Below, in pieces: positions 47,402 to 56,809 of a stretch of DNA of 64,000 nt. The notes under the pieces were generated by a model. The model was not told the origin of the DNA and made no database searches. It saw only the letters and a program-made list of their open reading frames with translations. Source of the DNA: Pukyongia salina (GTDB lineage: Bacteria; Bacteroidota; Bacteroidia; Flavobacteriales; Flavobacteriaceae); contig NZ_CP027062.1 in assembly GCF_002966125.1 (NCBI RefSeq), positions 496,001-560,000 on the forward strand, given 5' to 3'. Each line of letters opens with the position of its first letter. The first letter of the stretch is position 1. Position numbers and translations under genes: made by a program.

Positions 47402-48760
47402 TTAAAAAAGTGACTTTACCGCTTCGAAATCTAAACCGCCATAATTACCACTACTCATTAATAACAGCGATTTATTCTCCATGTTTTGAGAGAACAGATA
47501 CTCTTTGAATTTTGAAGGGTCTGTGAAAATTACCAGGTCGTCCCTCTGGAAAGCTTTTGCAATTTGTTCTTCCGAAATAGGCTGTAGCTTCTTGATCTCC
47601 ACGGCGTGGGGAGAGTAAAATACCACGGCAGTATCTGCTGCATCGAGCGCCGAATTGTACTCATATAAGAACTCGGGGTTGAGACTACTGTAAGTGTGCA
47701 ATTCCAGACAGGCCAGCAGCTGCCTATCGGGATATTGGTCCTTCACTGCCCGTGTGGTTGCCATCACCTTACTGGGAGAATGCGCAAAATCCTTGTATGC
47801 CACCGAAGTGGCAGATTCGGCTAACTTTTCGAGACGCTTACTCGCACCGCTGAACGAGGCAATAGCCTCATAGAAATCGTCGGCATCTATTCCCATCAAC
47901 TGGCAGATCCATCGAGCCCCTTCAAGATTATTGAGATTGTGCTTCCCAAAGATCTCTACGGGCATGAGTCCCTCTGGTGATTGGAGAAGTGTAGTACCAT
48001 TTTCCACCTGGTAAGCAGGAGTTTTATATGGGTATTTCTTGATGGGGTTAGGAGAGCCTTCTACCACTTTTTTTACTTCGGGATCCTCCTGGTTGTATAC
48101 AATGGCACCTCCGTTTGTGATCTCGTTAACAAAGATGTCGAACTGCTCTACATAATTCTCATAAGTAGGGAATACGTTGATGTGATCCCAAGCGATCCCG
48201 CTTAACAAGGCTATATTGGGTTTATACAGATGAAATTTTGGTCGTCGGTCTATGGGTGATGAGAGGTATTCATCGCCTTCCAAAACCATAAAATCGGCAT
48301 CCTCGGTAAGGCGTACCATAGTCTCGAATCCTTCCAATTGGGCCCCTACCATATAGTCTACTTCCCTGTCGTGGTAATGCATTACATGCAAGATCATGGA
48401 AGTGATGGTTGTTTTGCCATGAGAACCACCAATGACCACCCGGGTTTTATGCTTTGCCTGCTGATAAAGGAACTCCGGATACGAATAAATAGTAAGATCG
48501 AGTTCTTTGGCTTTTAGTAGTTCCGGGTTATCGGCTTTGGCGTGCATCCCCAGGATTACTGCATCTAGACTGTTGCTGATCTTTTCCGGAAACCAACCGA
48601 AGGCCTCCGGCAGTAATCCTTTTTTTTCCAACCTTGTCTTGGATGGGTCGAAGATGGTATCATCGCTACCCGTTACATGGTAACCTTTAGCGTGTAAGGC
48701 TAAAGCCAGGTTGTGCATGGCACTTCCGCCAATAGCAATAAAATGTACTCGCATGGGCAC
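47402..48760 (-). CDS. mpl: UDP-N-acetylmuramate:L-Ala-gamma-D-Glu-meso-Dap ligase (Mpl)
   Basis: A 452-residue Mur ligase that recycles the tripeptide of peptidoglycan onto UDP-MurNAc. It opens with the Rossmann segment FIAIGGSAMHNLA, has the ATP-binding GSHGKTT (112-118), the LEGDEYLSSP carbamate/metal region and the C-terminal FAHSPSKV. A second in-frame ATG two codons in (MRVHF) could also be the start. A 125-base gap with a perfect palindrome separates it from the upstream TPR gene. Confidence 0.94.
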   Translation of the reverse strand: MPMRVHFIAIGGSAMHNLALALHAKGYHVTGSDDTIFDPSKTRLEKKGLLPEAFGWFPEKISNSLDAVILGMHAKADNPELLKAKELDLTIYSYPEFLYQQAKHKTRVVIGGSHGKTTITSMILHVMHYHDREVDYMVGAQLEGFETMVRLTEDADFMVLEGDEYLSSPIDRRPKFHLYKPNIALLSGIAWDHINVFPTYENYVEQFDIFVNEITNGGAIVYNQEDPEVKKVVEGSPNPIKKYPYKTPAYQVENGTTLLQSPEGLMPVEIFGKHNLNNLEGARWICQLMGIDADDFYEAIASFSGASKRLEKLAESATSVAYKDFAHSPSKVMATTRAVKDQYPDRQLLACLELHTYSSLNPEFLYEYNSALDAADTAVVFYSPHAVEIKKLQPISEEQIAKAFQRDDLVIFTDPSKFKEYLFSQNMENKSLLLMSSGNYGGLDFEAVKSLF

Positions 48761-48849
48761 TAAAAATTTTTTGTAAAGGTAGTATTTTGAATTGCAAGAG
48801 GGATAGCGGCAAGTAGCTTTTGTGAAACAAAACTACAGCCAATAGCCCG

Positions 48850-48873
48850 GCCCTATAGTTCGAACTATAGGGC
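48850..48873. repeat. perfect 24-base palindrome between the TPR gene and mpl
   Basis: The two 12-base arms (GCCCTATAGTTC type) are exact reverse complements with no loop. It starts 13 bases after the TPR gene's stop and ends 90 bases before mpl. There is no T-tract, so it is not a classic terminator; it could be an operator or a cruciform-forming site. Confidence 0.85.
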
Positions 48874-48885
48874 TTGCCCAAATAA

Positions 48886-49839
48886 TTAAAGGGACAATAT
48901 TTGTTGTTTCTCCTCCCGGGCTTCTTTAAAATCTGGTCGATCTGCCAGGGCTTTATTTATCCATTGCAGGGCCTTATCCTTCTTGCCTAAGTTCTTATAT
49001 ATCTGTGCCAGGCGGTAATAGGCCCAATCTTTAGGCACACCGTCCCGTACAGAGTGGTTTTCTATGTATTTCTGAAGACAATTAATTCCTAACTCGGCGT
49101 TAAGGTTGTATTGAGCAGCGATCTTTCCGATCTGATAATTAAGGCTGTTTCGTTTATGCTTCTTTAGGGATACAGAAGCCGTTTGAATTGCTTCCTCGGG
49201 CCTGTTGTTGGTCTCATACAGATTGGTGAGTTTTTCGTAGGTATGAGCAGATCCGCCCACTTCAATAGCCTTTTTATAGTACCTTTCTGCATCTTGCGGT
49301 CTTTCGCTGTATTCGGCTATGTAACCGTTGGCCAGGTACCCGTCCACAGGGGAGATCTTAAGCAGTTCGTTGGCGTATTTTATGGCTTTGCGCTCGCTTC
49401 CTCCAATTATTCCGGGAAGCTGGATATAAAACTCAACCAGCGCCCAGCGAACTTCAATATGTAAGGGATCGAGTTTTGCGGCTGTTTCGAAGGAACTTTT
49501 AATATCTCCCACATACCCAAGGGCTCTAATCCTACTTATTTCCAGCGCTTTCATACCCATTGCACCACCATATTTAAAGTGATAATTGGCATTTTTGGGA
49601 TCTTCCTCCACCAGGGGTTCGTAATACGAGATGGCGGTGTCCCAATCTTTAGCATAGCCGGCAATATCCCCCAGGTATTCCCGGGTTTTCACGTGATTGG
49701 GGTTGTGTTTCAGGTATTCCTTAAACAAAGGTTTTGCCTTGTTGAATTGCTCATTATTGAAGTATTCTTCTGCTTGCTGAAATGAGGTTTGAGCACAGAT
49801 CAGGGCTGGAAAGAGTAAAAACAACAACAATTTCTTCAT
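48886..49839 (-). CDS. tetratricopeptide-repeat protein (exported)
   Basis: A 317-residue protein with signal peptide KKLLLFLLFPALICA and a series of about seven TPR motifs from residue 22 on (AEEYFNNEQFNKAKPLFKEYL, GDIAGYAKDWDTAISYYEPL and so on), ending with KALQWINKALADRP. TPRs bind partner proteins or peptides. It is likely periplasmic. Its role is unknown. Confidence 0.85.
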   Translation of the reverse strand: MKKLLLFLLFPALICAQTSFQQAEEYFNNEQFNKAKPLFKEYLKHNPNHVKTREYLGDIAGYAKDWDTAISYYEPLVEEDPKNANYHFKYGGAMGMKALEISRIRALGYVGDIKSSFETAAKLDPLHIEVRWALVEFYIQLPGIIGGSERKAIKYANELLKISPVDGYLANGYIAEYSERPQDAERYYKKAIEVGGSAHTYEKLTNLYETNNRPEEAIQTASVSLKKHKRNSLNYQIGKIAAQYNLNAELGINCLQKYIENHSVRDGVPKDWAYYRLAQIYKNLGKKDKALQWINKALADRPDFKEAREEKQQILSL

Positions 49840-49883
49840 AGCGTAGGTTTAAGTGTAAAGATAACAACTAATTATTTTGTTAC

Positions 49884-50405
49884 TTATTTCGTCTTTGGGG
49901 GGTATTTTTTAAGGATCTTAGAGATTACTAACACGTAGTGCGCCTCTTTTTTGGCCGGGGAAGCCTTTTCTTTCAGTTCACCATCGGCCACAGCTTGCCA
50001 GATAAGATCATCTGCAGTGGTATCGACAAAATCCATTGTAAGACGCTGGTTCACCACTCGTCCGCCAATGGGAATTCCACCGCTCACTCCTACCCCTACG
50101 TTACCTCCGCCTCCTCCAACACCTATTCCAATGGTGTTTCGCGAATTCGACAAAAACTCCGATGCAAAGAAGTTAATATAGAAATGTGGCGACTCTGAAC
50201 GCACAAAACCACGCTGCTGTAGCAGGCTGTCTGTGATCTTTATAATGCGCTTATCGTCCAGTTCGTTCAGACCGGATTCTATATCGGGATAGAAGTTATA
50301 CGTCTTGTATTGGTTAAAATCTGTGGAATCGTCATAATCTACTGCTACTGTAGCTCCACAGGAAAGTACCAGTACCGACAGAACTAGTGTAAGAAAAATT
50401 TTCAT
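49884..50405 (-). CDS. DUF4136 lipoprotein
   Basis: A 173-residue lipoprotein (lipobox VLSC, Cys16) of the DUF4136 family; the second ATG is used because it gives a clean signal. The mature part has the YKTYNFYP segment and a Gly-rich stretch (IGIGVGGGGGNVGVGVSGG), followed by a beta-strand end. Such proteins are abundant in Bacteroidota and of unknown function. Confidence 0.85.
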   Translation of the reverse strand: MKIFLTLVLSVLVLSCGATVAVDYDDSTDFNQYKTYNFYPDIESGLNELDDKRIIKITDSLLQQRGFVRSESPHFYINFFASEFLSNSRNTIGIGVGGGGGNVGVGVSGGIPIGGRVVNQRLTMDFVDTTADDLIWQAVADGELKEKASPAKKEAHYVLVISKILKKYPPKTK

Positions 50406-50492
50406 AAGCATATTTTAGATAAATATACTTAAAAAAGGAGGTTGCGGTTTTCGGTTTTATTATTCTTTAACGAATTTTAATGGGCTTTCCGC

Positions 50493-51506
50493 TCAAATTT
50501 TTTCGTCTGTATTCAACATCTCCCACAATTTGTCCTTCAACTCTTTCAGGCCTTGTTGAGCCACAGAAGAGATAAACAAATAAGGGATCCCTTTAAATTC
50601 CCTATCAAGCTCTTCTTTCATTTCCATCCTCAGCTCTTCATCCAGCATATCGCTTTTTGAAATTGCCACCAGGCGCTCTTTATCCAGTAATTCGGGGTTA
50701 TAGCGTTTTAACTCATCCACCAGGATATCGTATTGTTTTCTAATGTCGTCTGCATCGGCAGGAATTAGGAATAAAAGTGTGGAATTACGCTCTATATGTC
50801 TAAGGAAGTAATGACCAAGGCCTTTACCTTCGGCAGCTCCTTCTATGATCCCCGGGATATCGGCCATAACAAAGGTCTGGTAATCGCGGTACTCTACTAT
50901 ACCCAGGTTGGGTTTGAGCGTGGTAAACTCATAATTAGCGATCTTGGGCTTTGCCGCTGTAAGTACAGACAACAACGTTGATTTACCCGCATTGGGGAAT
51001 CCTACCAGGCCTACATCTGCAAGAACCTTCATCTCCAGGGTGAAATTTCCTTCTTCTCCTTCCAGTCCCGGCTGTGCGTAACGCGGAGTCTGGCGAGTAG
51101 CACTTTTAAAATGTGCATTTCCTTTACCCCCTTTACCTCCTCTGGCGATGATTAGTTCATCTCCGTGTTCCATTAGTTCCTGAAGCAATTCACCGGTATC
51201 TGTGTTCTTCACTGCTGTTCCTAAGGGAACCTCAATATAAATATCCTCCCCGTCTGCCCCGGTACTGGTTTGCTTCCCGCCGGCCATACCATGTCCGGCC
51301 TTGTAATGTCGTTTAAATTTAAGGTGATACAAGGTCCACATATTCTTGTTTGCCTTCAGGATCACATGGCCACCTCGCCCGCCATCACCTCCGTCCGGAC
51401 CACCTTTGGGGATATATTTCTCTCGTCTTAGGTGTGCGCTCCCTTTGCCTCCTTTCCCGGAAGTAACATGAATTTTTACATAATCTACAAAGTTGCCTTC
51501 AGTCAT
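50493..51506 (-). CDS. obgE: GTPase Obg/CgtA
   Basis: A 337-residue essential GTPase in 50S assembly and stress. The Obg domain (1-160) is Gly-rich ([15 protein letters not shown]). The G domain has GFPNAGKST (169-177), DIPGIIEGA and the SKSD base motif. The C-terminal extension found in E. coli is absent, as usual outside Proteobacteria. Located 71 bases after adk. Confidence 0.97.
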   Translation of the reverse strand: MTEGNFVDYVKIHVTSGKGGKGSAHLRREKYIPKGGPDGGDGGRGGHVILKANKNMWTLYHLKFKRHYKAGHGMAGGKQTSTGADGEDIYIEVPLGTAVKNTDTGELLQELMEHGDELIIARGGKGGKGNAHFKSATRQTPRYAQPGLEGEEGNFTLEMKVLADVGLVGFPNAGKSTLLSVLTAAKPKIANYEFTTLKPNLGIVEYRDYQTFVMADIPGIIEGAAEGKGLGHYFLRHIERNSTLLFLIPADADDIRKQYDILVDELKRYNPELLDKERLVAISKSDMLDEELRMEMKEELDREFKGIPYLFISSVAQQGLKELKDKLWEMLNTDEKI

Positions 51507-51577
51507 CTGCTGGGTACCTTAGTGGTGAGGTGTTAGTATGTTAGAGATTCGGAAAAACACTTTAAAGCCCCAATCTC

Positions 51578-52150
51578 TTAAATTGTATCAATAACCGCGC
51601 TTAAACGATCTGTAATCTCTTCTATGGAACCTACACCATCCACTCCATAGTATTTGTCCTGAGCCTGGTAAAACTTTTTCAGAATATCTGTTTTTCTATA
51701 GTATTCGGCTATTCGCTCGCGTATTACTTCTTCGTTGGCGTCGTCTGCACGTCCACTGGATTTTCCTCTTTCCAGCAATCTGCCCACAAGGACCTCATCA
51801 TCTACTTCCAATGCGACCATAGCATTGATCTGGCTATTTTTCTCCTCCATAAGTTTAGCCAGTGCAGTTGCCTGAGCTTCGGTACGAGGAAAACCGTCGA
51901 AGATAAAACCGTTGGCATCTGCATTCTTTTCCACTTCGGCATTTAGCATATTGATGGTCACCTCATCGGGTACAAGATGTCCCTTATCCATATAACTTTT
52001 AGCCAACATCCCGAGTTCTGTTTCATTTTTTATATTAAATCTGAAGACATCACCGGTGGAGATATGTACTAGTTGATATTTCTCTTTTAAAACTTCTGCC
52101 TGGGTTCCTTTTCCGGCACCGGGCGGGCCGAACAATACGATGTTTTTCAT
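51578..52150 (-). CDS. adk: adenylate kinase
   Basis: A 190-residue enzyme, ATP + AMP to 2 ADP. The start is placed at MKNIVLFGPPGAG; a longer frame lacks conserved content. The P-loop is GPPGAGKGT, then the NMP domain (STGDVFR), the DGFPRTEAQ motif and the short-LID form (GRLLERGKSSGRADD). Upstream are divergent promoter-like boxes shared with purK. Confidence 0.97.
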   Translation of the reverse strand: MKNIVLFGPPGAGKGTQAEVLKEKYQLVHISTGDVFRFNIKNETELGMLAKSYMDKGHLVPDEVTINMLNAEVEKNADANGFIFDGFPRTEAQATALAKLMEEKNSQINAMVALEVDDEVLVGRLLERGKSSGRADDANEEVIRERIAEYYRKTDILKKFYQAQDKYYGVDGVGSIEEITDRLSAVIDTI

Positions 52151-52205
52151 TCGCTTTTTTTTCTTTCTGAATAATGATCTAAAAATTCGCCACATAACGA
52201 AGTTG

Positions 52206-52213
52206 CAAAGATA
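52206..52213 (-). promoter_or_regulatory. -7 box (TATCTTTG) for adk
   Basis: TATCTTTG on the minus strand matches TAnnTTTG and lies 55 bases before the adk ATG. No good TTG is at the expected spacing. It sits 19 bases from the opposed purK box, and a TTGCAAAG repeat occurs at 52203 and again at 52218. Confidence 0.45.
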
Positions 52214-52232
52214 ACAATTGCAAAGAAGATTG

Positions 52233-52240
52233 TACCTTTG
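52233..52240 (+). promoter_or_regulatory. -7 box (TACCTTTG) for purK-purE
   Basis: TACCTTTG matches TAnnTTTG and ends 4 bases before the purK ATG at 52245, predicting a leaderless or near-leaderless message. A TTG lies 27 bases upstream of it, longer than the usual spacing. Confidence 0.5.
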
Positions 52241-52244
52241 CGGC

Positions 52245-53402
52245 ATGGCTAATTATTTTTCTTCTGAATTTACTCTCGGAATTTTAGGCGGCGGCCAGCT
52301 AGGAAAAATGCTGCTTTACGAAACCCGCAAATACGATATTAAAACCAAAGTTCTGGACCCCAGCGCGGAAGCTCCATGCCGAATAGCCTGCAATAAATTT
52401 GTTCAAGGCGATCTTATGGATTTCGATACCGTCTATTCCTTCGGAAAGGATGTGGATCTGCTAACTTTCGAAATTGAAGGCGTAAATATAGAAGCATTGG
52501 AGAAATTGGAAAACGAAGGGTTAAAAGTATATCCGTCGTCCAAGACCCTGAGGCATATTCAGCATAAAGGAAAACAGAAAGAATTTTATACAAGTCATGA
52601 AATTCCTACGTCCTCTTTCCGACTATTCGAAAATCTTGAATCGCTTTCAGCGGCCGTGGAAAATAATGAAGTTGGGTTTCCTTTTGTATGGAAAAGTTGT
52701 ACTGGAGGTTACGACGGGAAAGGGGTGAGTATCATAAGAGGTATGAAGGACATGGATAATCTCCTGGAGGGTGAGTGTATAGCAGAAGATCTTATTCCGT
52801 TCAAGAACGAGTTAGCAGTGATAGTAGCGCGAAATCCGAAAGGTGAAGTAAGTACTTACCCGGTGGTGGAAATGGAATTTCACCCGGAAGCGAACCAGGT
52901 GGAATATGTTATCTGTCCTGCTCGAATAGAACCTGAAATAGCCACCAAAGCAAGGGCGGTTGCCGAGCAAGTATCACGAGCTTTTGGCCATGTAGGGTTA
53001 TTGGCGGTGGAAATGTTTCAGACAGAGGAAGGCGATATCCTGGTAAATGAAGTAGCCCCCAGACCTCATAACAGCGGACATTACAGCATAGAAGCGAGTT
53101 ACACGAATCAATTTGAACAACACCTGAGAGCCATATTAGACTTACCCCTGGGAAAGACCGATAGTAAAGTTGGTGGTATTATGGTAAATTTGGTAGGGGC
53201 CGAAGGACATACCGGTGATGTAGTTTACGAGAATATTGAGCACATCATGGCTATGGAAGGGGTTACACCTCATATTTATGGAAAGCGGCAAACCCGTCCG
53301 TTTCGCAAAATGGGGCATGTTACCATAGTAAATGAATCTCTTTCGGAGGCAAGAAAAATTGCCGAAGAAGTGAAAAATTCGATAAAAGTTATAAGTAAAT
53401 AA
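52245..53402 (+). CDS. purK: 5-(carboxyamino)imidazole ribonucleotide synthase
   Basis: A 385-residue ATP-grasp enzyme making N5-CAIR from AIR, ATP and bicarbonate. It begins MANYFSSEFTLGILGGGQLG and shows the ATP-grasp segments WKSCTGGYDGKG, ECIAEDLIPF and NEVAPRPHNSGHY. A longer frame starts 9 codons up but would cross the -7 box. purE starts 6 bases after the stop. Confidence 0.97.
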   Translation: MANYFSSEFTLGILGGGQLGKMLLYETRKYDIKTKVLDPSAEAPCRIACNKFVQGDLMDFDTVYSFGKDVDLLTFEIEGVNIEALEKLENEGLKVYPSSKTLRHIQHKGKQKEFYTSHEIPTSSFRLFENLESLSAAVENNEVGFPFVWKSCTGGYDGKGVSIIRGMKDMDNLLEGECIAEDLIPFKNELAVIVARNPKGEVSTYPVVEMEFHPEANQVEYVICPARIEPEIATKARAVAEQVSRAFGHVGLLAVEMFQTEEGDILVNEVAPRPHNSGHYSIEASYTNQFEQHLRAILDLPLGKTDSKVGGIMVNLVGAEGHTGDVVYENIEHIMAMEGVTPHIYGKRQTRPFRKMGHVTIVNESLSEARKIAEEVKNSIKVISK

Positions 53403-53408
53403 ATCGAT

Positions 53409-53891
53409 ATGAGTAAAGTAGGAGTAATAATGGGAAGCACCAGCGACCTGCCGGTCATGCAGGAAGCTATAGACATTTTAAAAGGCTTTGATATCGAAGT
53501 TGAAGTAGATATTGTATCTGCCCATCGCACCCCCGATAAGCTGTTCGACTACGGAAAACACGCCCATGAACGAGGGTTTTCGGTGATCATTGCAGGTGCC
53601 GGAGGTGCTGCACACCTGCCCGGGATGATCGCATCCCTGTCTCCCCTACCGGTTATTGGAGTTCCGGTAAAGTCGAGTAATTCTATCGACGGATGGGATT
53701 CTGTACTTTCAATCCTTCAGATGCCTGGAGGAGTCCCTGTGGCGACAGTTGCACTCAATGGCGCCAAAAACGCCGGAATACTGGCAGCCCAGATATTAGG
53801 ATCGGCAGATAAATGTGTACTGGATAAAATTGTTGCTTACAAGGAAGGCCTTAAACTAAAGGTAGAAGAAGGCGCAAAGAAATTGAAGTAA
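53409..53891 (+). CDS. purE: N5-carboxyaminoimidazole ribonucleotide mutase
   Basis: A 160-residue class I PurE that turns N5-CAIR into CAIR. It contains MGSTSDLP, VDIVSAHRTPD (catalytic His) and AGAGGAAHLPGM, all conserved. It starts 6 bases after purK. The pair makes this a two-step bacterial purine route. Confidence 0.98.
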   Translation: MSKVGVIMGSTSDLPVMQEAIDILKGFDIEVEVDIVSAHRTPDKLFDYGKHAHERGFSVIIAGAGGAAHLPGMIASLSPLPVIGVPVKSSNSIDGWDSVLSILQMPGGVPVATVALNGAKNAGILAAQILGSADKCVLDKIVAYKEGLKLKVEEGAKKLK

Positions 53892-53936
53892 AAACACACA
53901 AACGATTGTTATTTATCGGTCCAAATCGAAATCTGA

Positions 53937-55961
53937 ATGAATCCACTCTTACAAAAATTTGAAACCTCTCCTTTTTCCAAAATTAAAAACGAAGATTTTC
54001 TTCCTGCCTTTCAAAAACTCATTGAGGAAACCAACAAGGAAATAGAAAAGATCGCTGCTCAAAAAGAACCTCCCACCTTTGAGAATACCGTAGAAGCACT
54101 GGAGAGAACCGGAGAGCAATTAAATCTTGTAAGCAGTATATTTTTTAATCTGAACAGCGCCGAAACCAACGACCAGATTCAACAGATCGCCCAGGAAGTA
54201 TCTCCTTTGCTTACAAATTTTAAGAATGACCTGCTTCTCAATAAACCCTTGTTTAACAGGGTGAAAGCAGTTTATGATAAAATAGATGCTTTATCGCTCG
54301 ATCCTGAACAACGAATGTTGCTCGAGACGCAGTACAAAGGATTTGCCAGAAACGGGGCGAATCTATCAGAGGATGATAAAACCAAATTAAGGAAGATCGA
54401 TGCCGATCTTTCGAAACTCACGCTCACCTTTGGTGAAAATGTACTGGCCGAGACCAATGCCTACGAATTACACATCACGGAGGAAGATGATCTCAATGGG
54501 CTACCGGAAGGAGCCAAAGAGGCGGCTGCCCAAACGGCTAAAGAAAGGAACAAGGAAGGATGGGTAATCACCCTGGACTACCCTAGCTATATTCCGTTCA
54601 TGAAATATGCTGAAAACAGGGAACTTCGGAAAAAGTTATCGCTCGCTTTTGGAGCCAGGGCATTTCAGAAGAATAAAAACAATAATGAAGAAAATGTGCT
54701 CCAGATCGTCCATTTAAGACATCAACGCGCAAAATTGCTAGGGTACCAATCTCATGCGCACTTTGTGTTGGAAGAGAGAATGGCTGAAACCCCCGAAAAG
54801 GTGATCTCCTTCCTGAATGAGTTACTGGAAAAAGCGAAACCAGCGGCTCAAAAAGAATTCGACGAACTAGAAAATTTTGCCAGGGAAACCGATCGTATCG
54901 ATCGACTTGAAAAATGGGATAGCGCCTATTACGGTGAGAAACTAAAGCAGAAGTTATTCGATCTGGACGATGAAAAGCTCAAACCTTATTTCGAACTGGA
55001 TAGGGTAATTGCCGGAGTGTTTTCGGTGGCAACGAAACTATATGGCCTTCACTTCAAGGAGACAAACGATGTAGATGTATATCACAAAGAAGTGAAAACT
55101 TACCGCGTAACCGACCAGGACGGTGAATTTGTAGCCTTGTTCTACGCCGATTTCCATCCACGGCCCGGGAAGCGTAACGGAGCATGGATGACCTCCTACC
55201 GGCCGCAGCAAATAAAGGATGGTAATAATGAACGACCCCATATATCTATCGTGTGCAATTTTACCAAACCCACTGCGAGTAAACCTTCATTACTTACCTT
55301 CAATGAAGTAACCACCCTTTTCCACGAATTTGGCCATGCGCTACATGGTATGTTGGCTAATACAACCTATTCGGGTTTGTCGGGTACAAATGTATACTGG
55401 GATTTCGTAGAACTTCCCAGCCAGATTCTCGAGAACTGGTGTTACGAAAAAGAAACCTTAGAATTATTCGCAACACATTATAAAACAGGGGAATTAATAC
55501 CCATGGAATACGTAAAGAAGATCAAGGAATCTTCTACCTTTCTAGAGGGTATGCAGACACTGCGCCAGATTAGCTTTGGTTTACTGGATATGGCCTGGCA
55601 TGGAGCAGATCCATCTGGAATTAAAGATGTTAAGGCGTTCGAAAGTAATGCTTTTGAAGCTACCCGACTTTTTCCTGAAACAGCCGAGACCTGTATGAGC
55701 ACTTCCTTTTCACATATCTTTCAGGGCGGTTATTCGGCGGGATACTATAGCTATAAATGGGCGGAGGTCCTTGATGCCGATGCTTTCGAATATTTTAAAC
55801 AAGAAGGCATTTTCAATAAAAATGTCGCTACAAAGTTTAAAAACAGTGTGTTATCAAAAGGCGGAACCATGGAGCCCATGAAATTGTATATTAAATTTAG
55901 AGGTAAAAAACCTAATCCTGAGGCTCTATTAAGAAGAGCCGGACTACTTAAAAAGGACTAA
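53937..55961 (+). CDS. M3-family oligopeptidase (Dcp/OpdA type)
   Basis: A 674-residue zinc metallopeptidase. The active site HEFGH spans 463-467 with a downstream Glu in WDFVELPSQ. Other M3 signatures are FYADFHPRPGKRNGAW and SHIFQGGYSAGYYSYKWAE near the C-terminus. No signal peptide is seen, so it is cytosolic and probably degrades short peptides. Located 45 bases after purE. Confidence 0.95.
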   Translation: MNPLLQKFETSPFSKIKNEDFLPAFQKLIEETNKEIEKIAAQKEPPTFENTVEALERTGEQLNLVSSIFFNLNSAETNDQIQQIAQEVSPLLTNFKNDLLLNKPLFNRVKAVYDKIDALSLDPEQRMLLETQYKGFARNGANLSEDDKTKLRKIDADLSKLTLTFGENVLAETNAYELHITEEDDLNGLPEGAKEAAAQTAKERNKEGWVITLDYPSYIPFMKYAENRELRKKLSLAFGARAFQKNKNNNEENVLQIVHLRHQRAKLLGYQSHAHFVLEERMAETPEKVISFLNELLEKAKPAAQKEFDELENFARETDRIDRLEKWDSAYYGEKLKQKLFDLDDEKLKPYFELDRVIAGVFSVATKLYGLHFKETNDVDVYHKEVKTYRVTDQDGEFVALFYADFHPRPGKRNGAWMTSYRPQQIKDGNNERPHISIVCNFTKPTASKPSLLTFNEVTTLFHEFGHALHGMLANTTYSGLSGTNVYWDFVELPSQILENWCYEKETLELFATHYKTGELIPMEYVKKIKESSTFLEGMQTLRQISFGLLDMAWHGADPSGIKDVKAFESNAFEATRLFPETAETCMSTSFSHIFQGGYSAGYYSYKWAEVLDADAFEYFKQEGIFNKNVATKFKNSVLSKGGTMEPMKLYIKFRGKKPNPEALLRRAGLLKKD

Positions 55962-55978
55962 TTTCCCTAAATGTTTGT

Positions 55979-55986
55979 TACATTTG
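55979..55986 (+). promoter_or_regulatory. -7 box (TACATTTG) upstream of the sigma-factor gene
   Basis: TACATTTG matches TAnnTTTG and lies 22 bases before the sigma gene ATG and 17 bases after the M3 gene. No TTG is at the expected distance, so this rests on the one box. Confidence 0.4.
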
Positions 55987-56008
55987 AATTAATCTTCTCG
56001 GAACTGCT

Positions 56009-56560
56009 ATGGGTTTAGATCTATTACATCCTGAAAAGTGGGTTGACAGATATTCAGATTATCTGTACAACTACACTATAGTTCGTGTAAACGACCACGA
56101 AATTGCGCAGGATCTTATTTCCGAAACTTTTTTAGCAGGCTTGAAATCGAAGGATAACTTCAAAGGTGATGCCTCTGAACGAACCTGGCTCATCTCAATT
56201 TTAAAACGAAAGATCATCGATCATTACAGGAGGATTAATTCCAATAAGGGAAAAGCCGAAATACGAGTGAACTACAGTGGTGAGGATTCTGAAGGCGACT
56301 GGTTGGAGGAACGGGTAAAAGATCCTTTCGACAAAACTGCAGAGGACAGTCTGGAAAATGAAGAATTAGGACTTGCCATTTTAAATTGTTTGGGTAAATT
56401 AGACGATCGACAGGCGCAGATTTTTAAGAAAAAAACAATCGAAAATTTTGATACGGAGGCTATCTGTAATGAATTTAATATAACGCCGTCTAACCTTTGG
56501 GTTATCATCCACAGGGTAAGGCGATCCCTAGCGATGTGCCTCCAAAATAATTGGTTTTAA
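56009..56560 (+). CDS. ECF-type RNA polymerase sigma factor
   Basis: A 183-residue sigma-70 family protein of the short type. Region 2 is in VRVNDHEIAQDLISETFLAG and ERTWLISILKRKIIDHYRR, and region 4 is in LDDRQAQIFKKKTIENFDTEAICNEF followed by a helix-turn-helix ITPSNLWVIIHRVRRSL. Its stop is followed at once by the ATG of a small zinc-finger-like protein, the normal position of an anti-sigma factor. Target genes are unknown. Confidence 0.9.
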   Translation: MGLDLLHPEKWVDRYSDYLYNYTIVRVNDHEIAQDLISETFLAGLKSKDNFKGDASERTWLISILKRKIIDHYRRINSNKGKAEIRVNYSGEDSEGDWLEERVKDPFDKTAEDSLENEELGLAILNCLGKLDDRQAQIFKKKTIENFDTEAICNEFNITPSNLWVIIHRVRRSLAMCLQNNWF

Positions 56561-56809
56561 ATGAACATCGGTATACTATTTAATTGCGGCGAGGCGGCGC
56601 ATATATGTGATAAATCCCAGTATCAGGAGTCGAGTTTCTTCGAACGTATCCTAATGAAATTACATCAAATGATGTGCAGAGTTTGCAGGGAACATTCGTC
56701 TGAGAATACAAAACTCACAGAGATCATTGAGAAGGCCGATCTCAAAACGATGCCCGAGGATAAGAAAGAAAATATCCGTAAGATAATTCAGCAAGAGATC
56801 TCGAAATAA
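56561..56809 (+). CDS. small zinc-finger-like protein, probable anti-sigma partner
   Basis: An 82-residue protein starting with no gap after the sigma gene. It has the HxxxCxxC motif (His35, Cys39, Cys42) in KLHQMMCRVCREH, as in zinc-binding anti-sigma (ZAS) domains, and two more Cys (9, 16). No membrane helix is seen, so it would act in the cytosol. Its 3' end overlaps the convergent UbiA-like gene by 22 bases. Confidence 0.75.
   Translation: MNIGILFNCGEAAHICDKSQYQESSFFERILMKLHQMMCRVCREHSSENTKLTEIIEKADLKTMPEDKKENIRKIIQQEISK

Noticed and set aside
52151-52246. Longer adk frame
   Set aside because: Adenylate kinase starts at MKNIVLFGPPG; the extension would run through the promoter region.
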